Shown here in pieces: positions 62,369-64,000 of a stretch of 64,000 nucleotides of DNA. This DNA comes from Streptomyces sp. NBC_01803 (GTDB lineage Bacteria; Actinomycetota; Actinomycetes; Streptomycetales; Streptomycetaceae), in the NCBI RefSeq assembly GCF_035917415.1, contig NZ_CP109073.1:1116001-1180000 (forward strand). The letters run 5' to 3'. The notes under the pieces are model-generated. The model had not been told where the DNA came from. It did no database searches and saw nothing but the letters and a program-made list of their open reading frames with translations. Positions within the stretch are counted from its first letter, which is position 1; every line of letters starts with the position of its first letter. Both the position numbers and the translations under genes were made by a program.

Positions 62369-64000
62369 CCGCCGGGGACGACGGCCGGGACACCCGGATC
62401 GCGATCGTCGGCATGGCGGCGCTGCTGCCCGGCGCGCCCGACCTGGAGACGTACTGGCGCAACCTGATCTCCGGCACCGACGCCATCACCGAGGTGCCGG
62501 GCGGGCGCTGGGACCCGTCGTACTACCCGGACCCGGTGTACTGCCGCCGGGGCGGGTTCGTCGACGACCTGGCCGAGGTGGAGGTGACCCGGTTCGGGAT
62601 CATGCCCACCTCGGTGGCCGGGACCGACCCCGACCAGCTCATCGCGCTGGCCGTGGCGGCCGACGCGATCGCCGACGCGGGCGGCGAGGACCGGCTGCCC
62701 GACCGGGACCGGGTGGGCGTGGTGCTGGGCCGCGGCGGCTACCTCAACGCCGGTCAGGTCCGGCTCGACCAGCGGCTGCGCACGGCCCATCAGCTCACCC
62801 GCACCCTCGGGGAGCTGCTGCCGGAGCTGGGCGCGGACCAGCTCGCCCGGGTGCGGGAGGCGTTCGCCGCCCGGCTCGGGCCGGAACGGCCGGAGGACGC
62901 GATCGGACTGGTGCCCAACCTCGCCGCGTCCCGGCTGGCCAACCGTCTCGATCTGCGCGGCCCGGCGTACACCATCGACGCGGCCTGCGCCTCGTCCCTG
63001 ATCGCGGTGGACCAGGCGGTCGCCAAGCTGCTCTCGGGCTCCTGCGACGTGATGCTGGCGGGCGGTGTGCACCACTGTCACGACATCACGCTGTGGAGCG
63101 TGTTCTCACAGATGAAGGCGCTGTCGCCGAGCCAGCGCATCCGCCCGTTCCACTCCGGCGCGGACGGCATCCTGATCGGCGAGGGCACCGGCATCGTGGT
63201 GCTGAAGCGGCTGGCGGACGCGGAACGGGACGGCGACCGCGTGTACGCCGTCATCCGCGGCACCGGCGTGGCCGGGGACGGCCGGGCCGGCGGGCTGGTC
63301 AGCCCGGACCCGGGCGGCCAGACCCGGGCGGTCCGGCAGGCGTGGGCGGCGGCCGGGCTGGACCCGCGCGAGCCGGGCGTGCTCGGGCTGCTGGAGGCCC
63401 ACGGCACGGGCACCCCGGCCGGGGACACGGCCGAGCTCACCACGCTGGCCGAGGTGTTCGGCCCGCCCGGGGCGCCCAGCGACGGCGAGGGCCCGGTGAT
63501 CGGGTCGGTGAAGTCGATGATCGGGCACACCATGCCCGCGGCCGGCGCGGCCGGGCTGATCAAGGCGGCGCTGGCCGTGCACCGGGCGACGCTGCTGCCG
63601 ACGCTGCACTGCGACGACCCGCACCCCACGCTGGCGCGGACCCGGTTCCGTCCGGTGGCCACGGCCCAGCCGTGGGAGGGCGAGCTGCGCCGGGCCGCCG
63701 TCAACGCCTTCGGCTTCGGCGGGATCAACGCGCACGTCGTCATCGAACAGGCCGCGCCCGACCCCGCGCCGCGCCGCTCGCGCGGTCGCGCGGTGCCGGG
63801 CGCCGTACGCGAGCCCGAGCGGGTGCTGCGGCTGGCCGCCGGGAGCCCGGCCGAGCTGGCGACGCTGCTGGACGCCGACGACGCAGACCTGCGCGCCCTG
63901 GCCGGCGCGGCCCCCGCGCCGGACGCCCCCGTCGGCGGCCGGCTCGGCATCGTGGAGCCCACCGCGAAGCGGCTGGCGCTGGCCCGCCGCGTGGTCGCCA
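62365..64000 (+). CDS. PUFA-synthase-like PKS, second subunit (KS), truncated by window
   Basis: The 545 residues visible start with a ketosynthase ([20 protein letters not shown]; Cys208 in [42 protein letters not shown]), which appears catalytically complete with Cys and both His residues. The following segment (about 470-545) begins a linker toward the next domain, which is outside the window. The GTG overlaps the first subunit's stop (GTGA). In PUFA synthases the second protein carries KS and chain-length-factor plus dehydratase domains; that is the expectation here. Confidence 0.87.
   Translation, partial: MTAGDDGRDTRIAIVGMAALLPGAPDLETYWRNLISGTDAITEVPGGRWDPSYYPDPVYCRRGGFVDDLAEVEVTRFGIMPTSVAGTDPDQLIALAVAADAIADAGGEDRLPDRDRVGVVLGRGGYLNAGQVRLDQRLRTAHQLTRTLGELLPELGADQLARVREAFAARLGPERPEDAIGLVPNLAASRLANRLDLRGPAYTIDAACASSLIAVDQAVAKLLSGSCDVMLAGGVHHCHDITLWSVFSQMKALSPSQRIRPFHSGADGILIGEGTGIVVLKRLADAERDGDRVYAVIRGTGVAGDGRAGGLVSPDPGGQTRAVRQAWAAAGLDPREPGVLGLLEAHGTGTPAGDTAELTTLAEVFGPPGAPSDGEGPVIGSVKSMIGHTMPAAGAAGLIKAALAVHRATLLPTLHCDDPHPTLARTRFRPVATAQPWEGELRRAAVNAFGFGGINAHVVIEQAAPDPAPRRSRGRAVPGAVREPERVLRLAAGSPAELATLLDADDADLRALAGAAPAPDAPVGGRLGIVEPTAKRLALARRVVA

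Overview
The window is high-GC, densely packed actinomycete DNA and most resembles a Streptomyces or close relative. The support is a crotonyl-CoA carboxylase/reductase with the ethylmalonyl-CoA pathway genes, a 20S proteasome beta subunit, an Mce lipid-transport operon beside a PucR-type regulator, a secreted protein with a class E sortase signal (LAQTG), and frequent GTG starts with ATGA/GTGA gene overlaps. Functions come from reading motifs; no search was run.

Region 1 (1-10187) is an accessory island. A segment of about 0.92 kb, carrying part of an unknown gene and a HAD hydrolase gene, occurs twice in direct orientation (1-923 and 9203-10125). The left HAD copy is truncated and the right one is intact. 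Between the copies lie two divergent units. The leftward operon has 4-nt overlaps throughout and encodes an alanine dehydrogenase-like protein, two methyltransferase-fold proteins, a class I lysyl-tRNA synthetase-like enzyme without the usual C-terminal half, an AdoMet decarboxylase-like protein and an APH-like C-terminal fragment. The rightward unit encodes an ASCH protein, an XRE regulator and an M20 hydrolase with altered metal ligands. Remains of a tyrosine-recombinase element adjoin the right repeat. This unit is the best candidate here for an undescribed pathway.

Region 2 (10211-31408) is mostly core metabolism: an EEP-family phosphohydrolase with a GGCTCC microsatellite, an orphan proteasome beta subunit, an epoxide hydrolase, the ethylmalonyl-CoA cluster (3-hydroxyacyl-CoA dehydrogenase, TetR regulator, ccr, mutase, CoA lyase, hydratase, acyl-CoA dehydrogenase), psd-pssA, a metallo-hydrolase, xthA, a GntR/UTRA regulator, and a nitrilase/aminotransferase pair suited to the last steps of reductive pyrimidine breakdown.

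Region 3 (31539-46657) is one leftward mce operon: a DUF6801-like secreted protein, an ABC ATPase, two YrbE permeases, MceA-F and four Mce-associated membrane proteins, with a divergent PucR-type regulator. It would assemble a lipid or sterol importer.

Region 4 (46794-64000) is a cell-surface and secondary-lipid region: a small lipoprotein, three repeat-rich secreted DUF6801-like proteins (12-bp or 15-bp in-frame repeats, one with a sortase signal), a DUF5819/HTTM membrane pair, and the start of a PUFA-synthase-like polyketide synthase cluster. Three promoters in this region share two TGACAA boxes exactly 33 nt apart. Two of these, in front of the sortase-anchored protein and the PKS, match over the whole layout, which suggests joint regulation of surface proteins and lipid synthesis.
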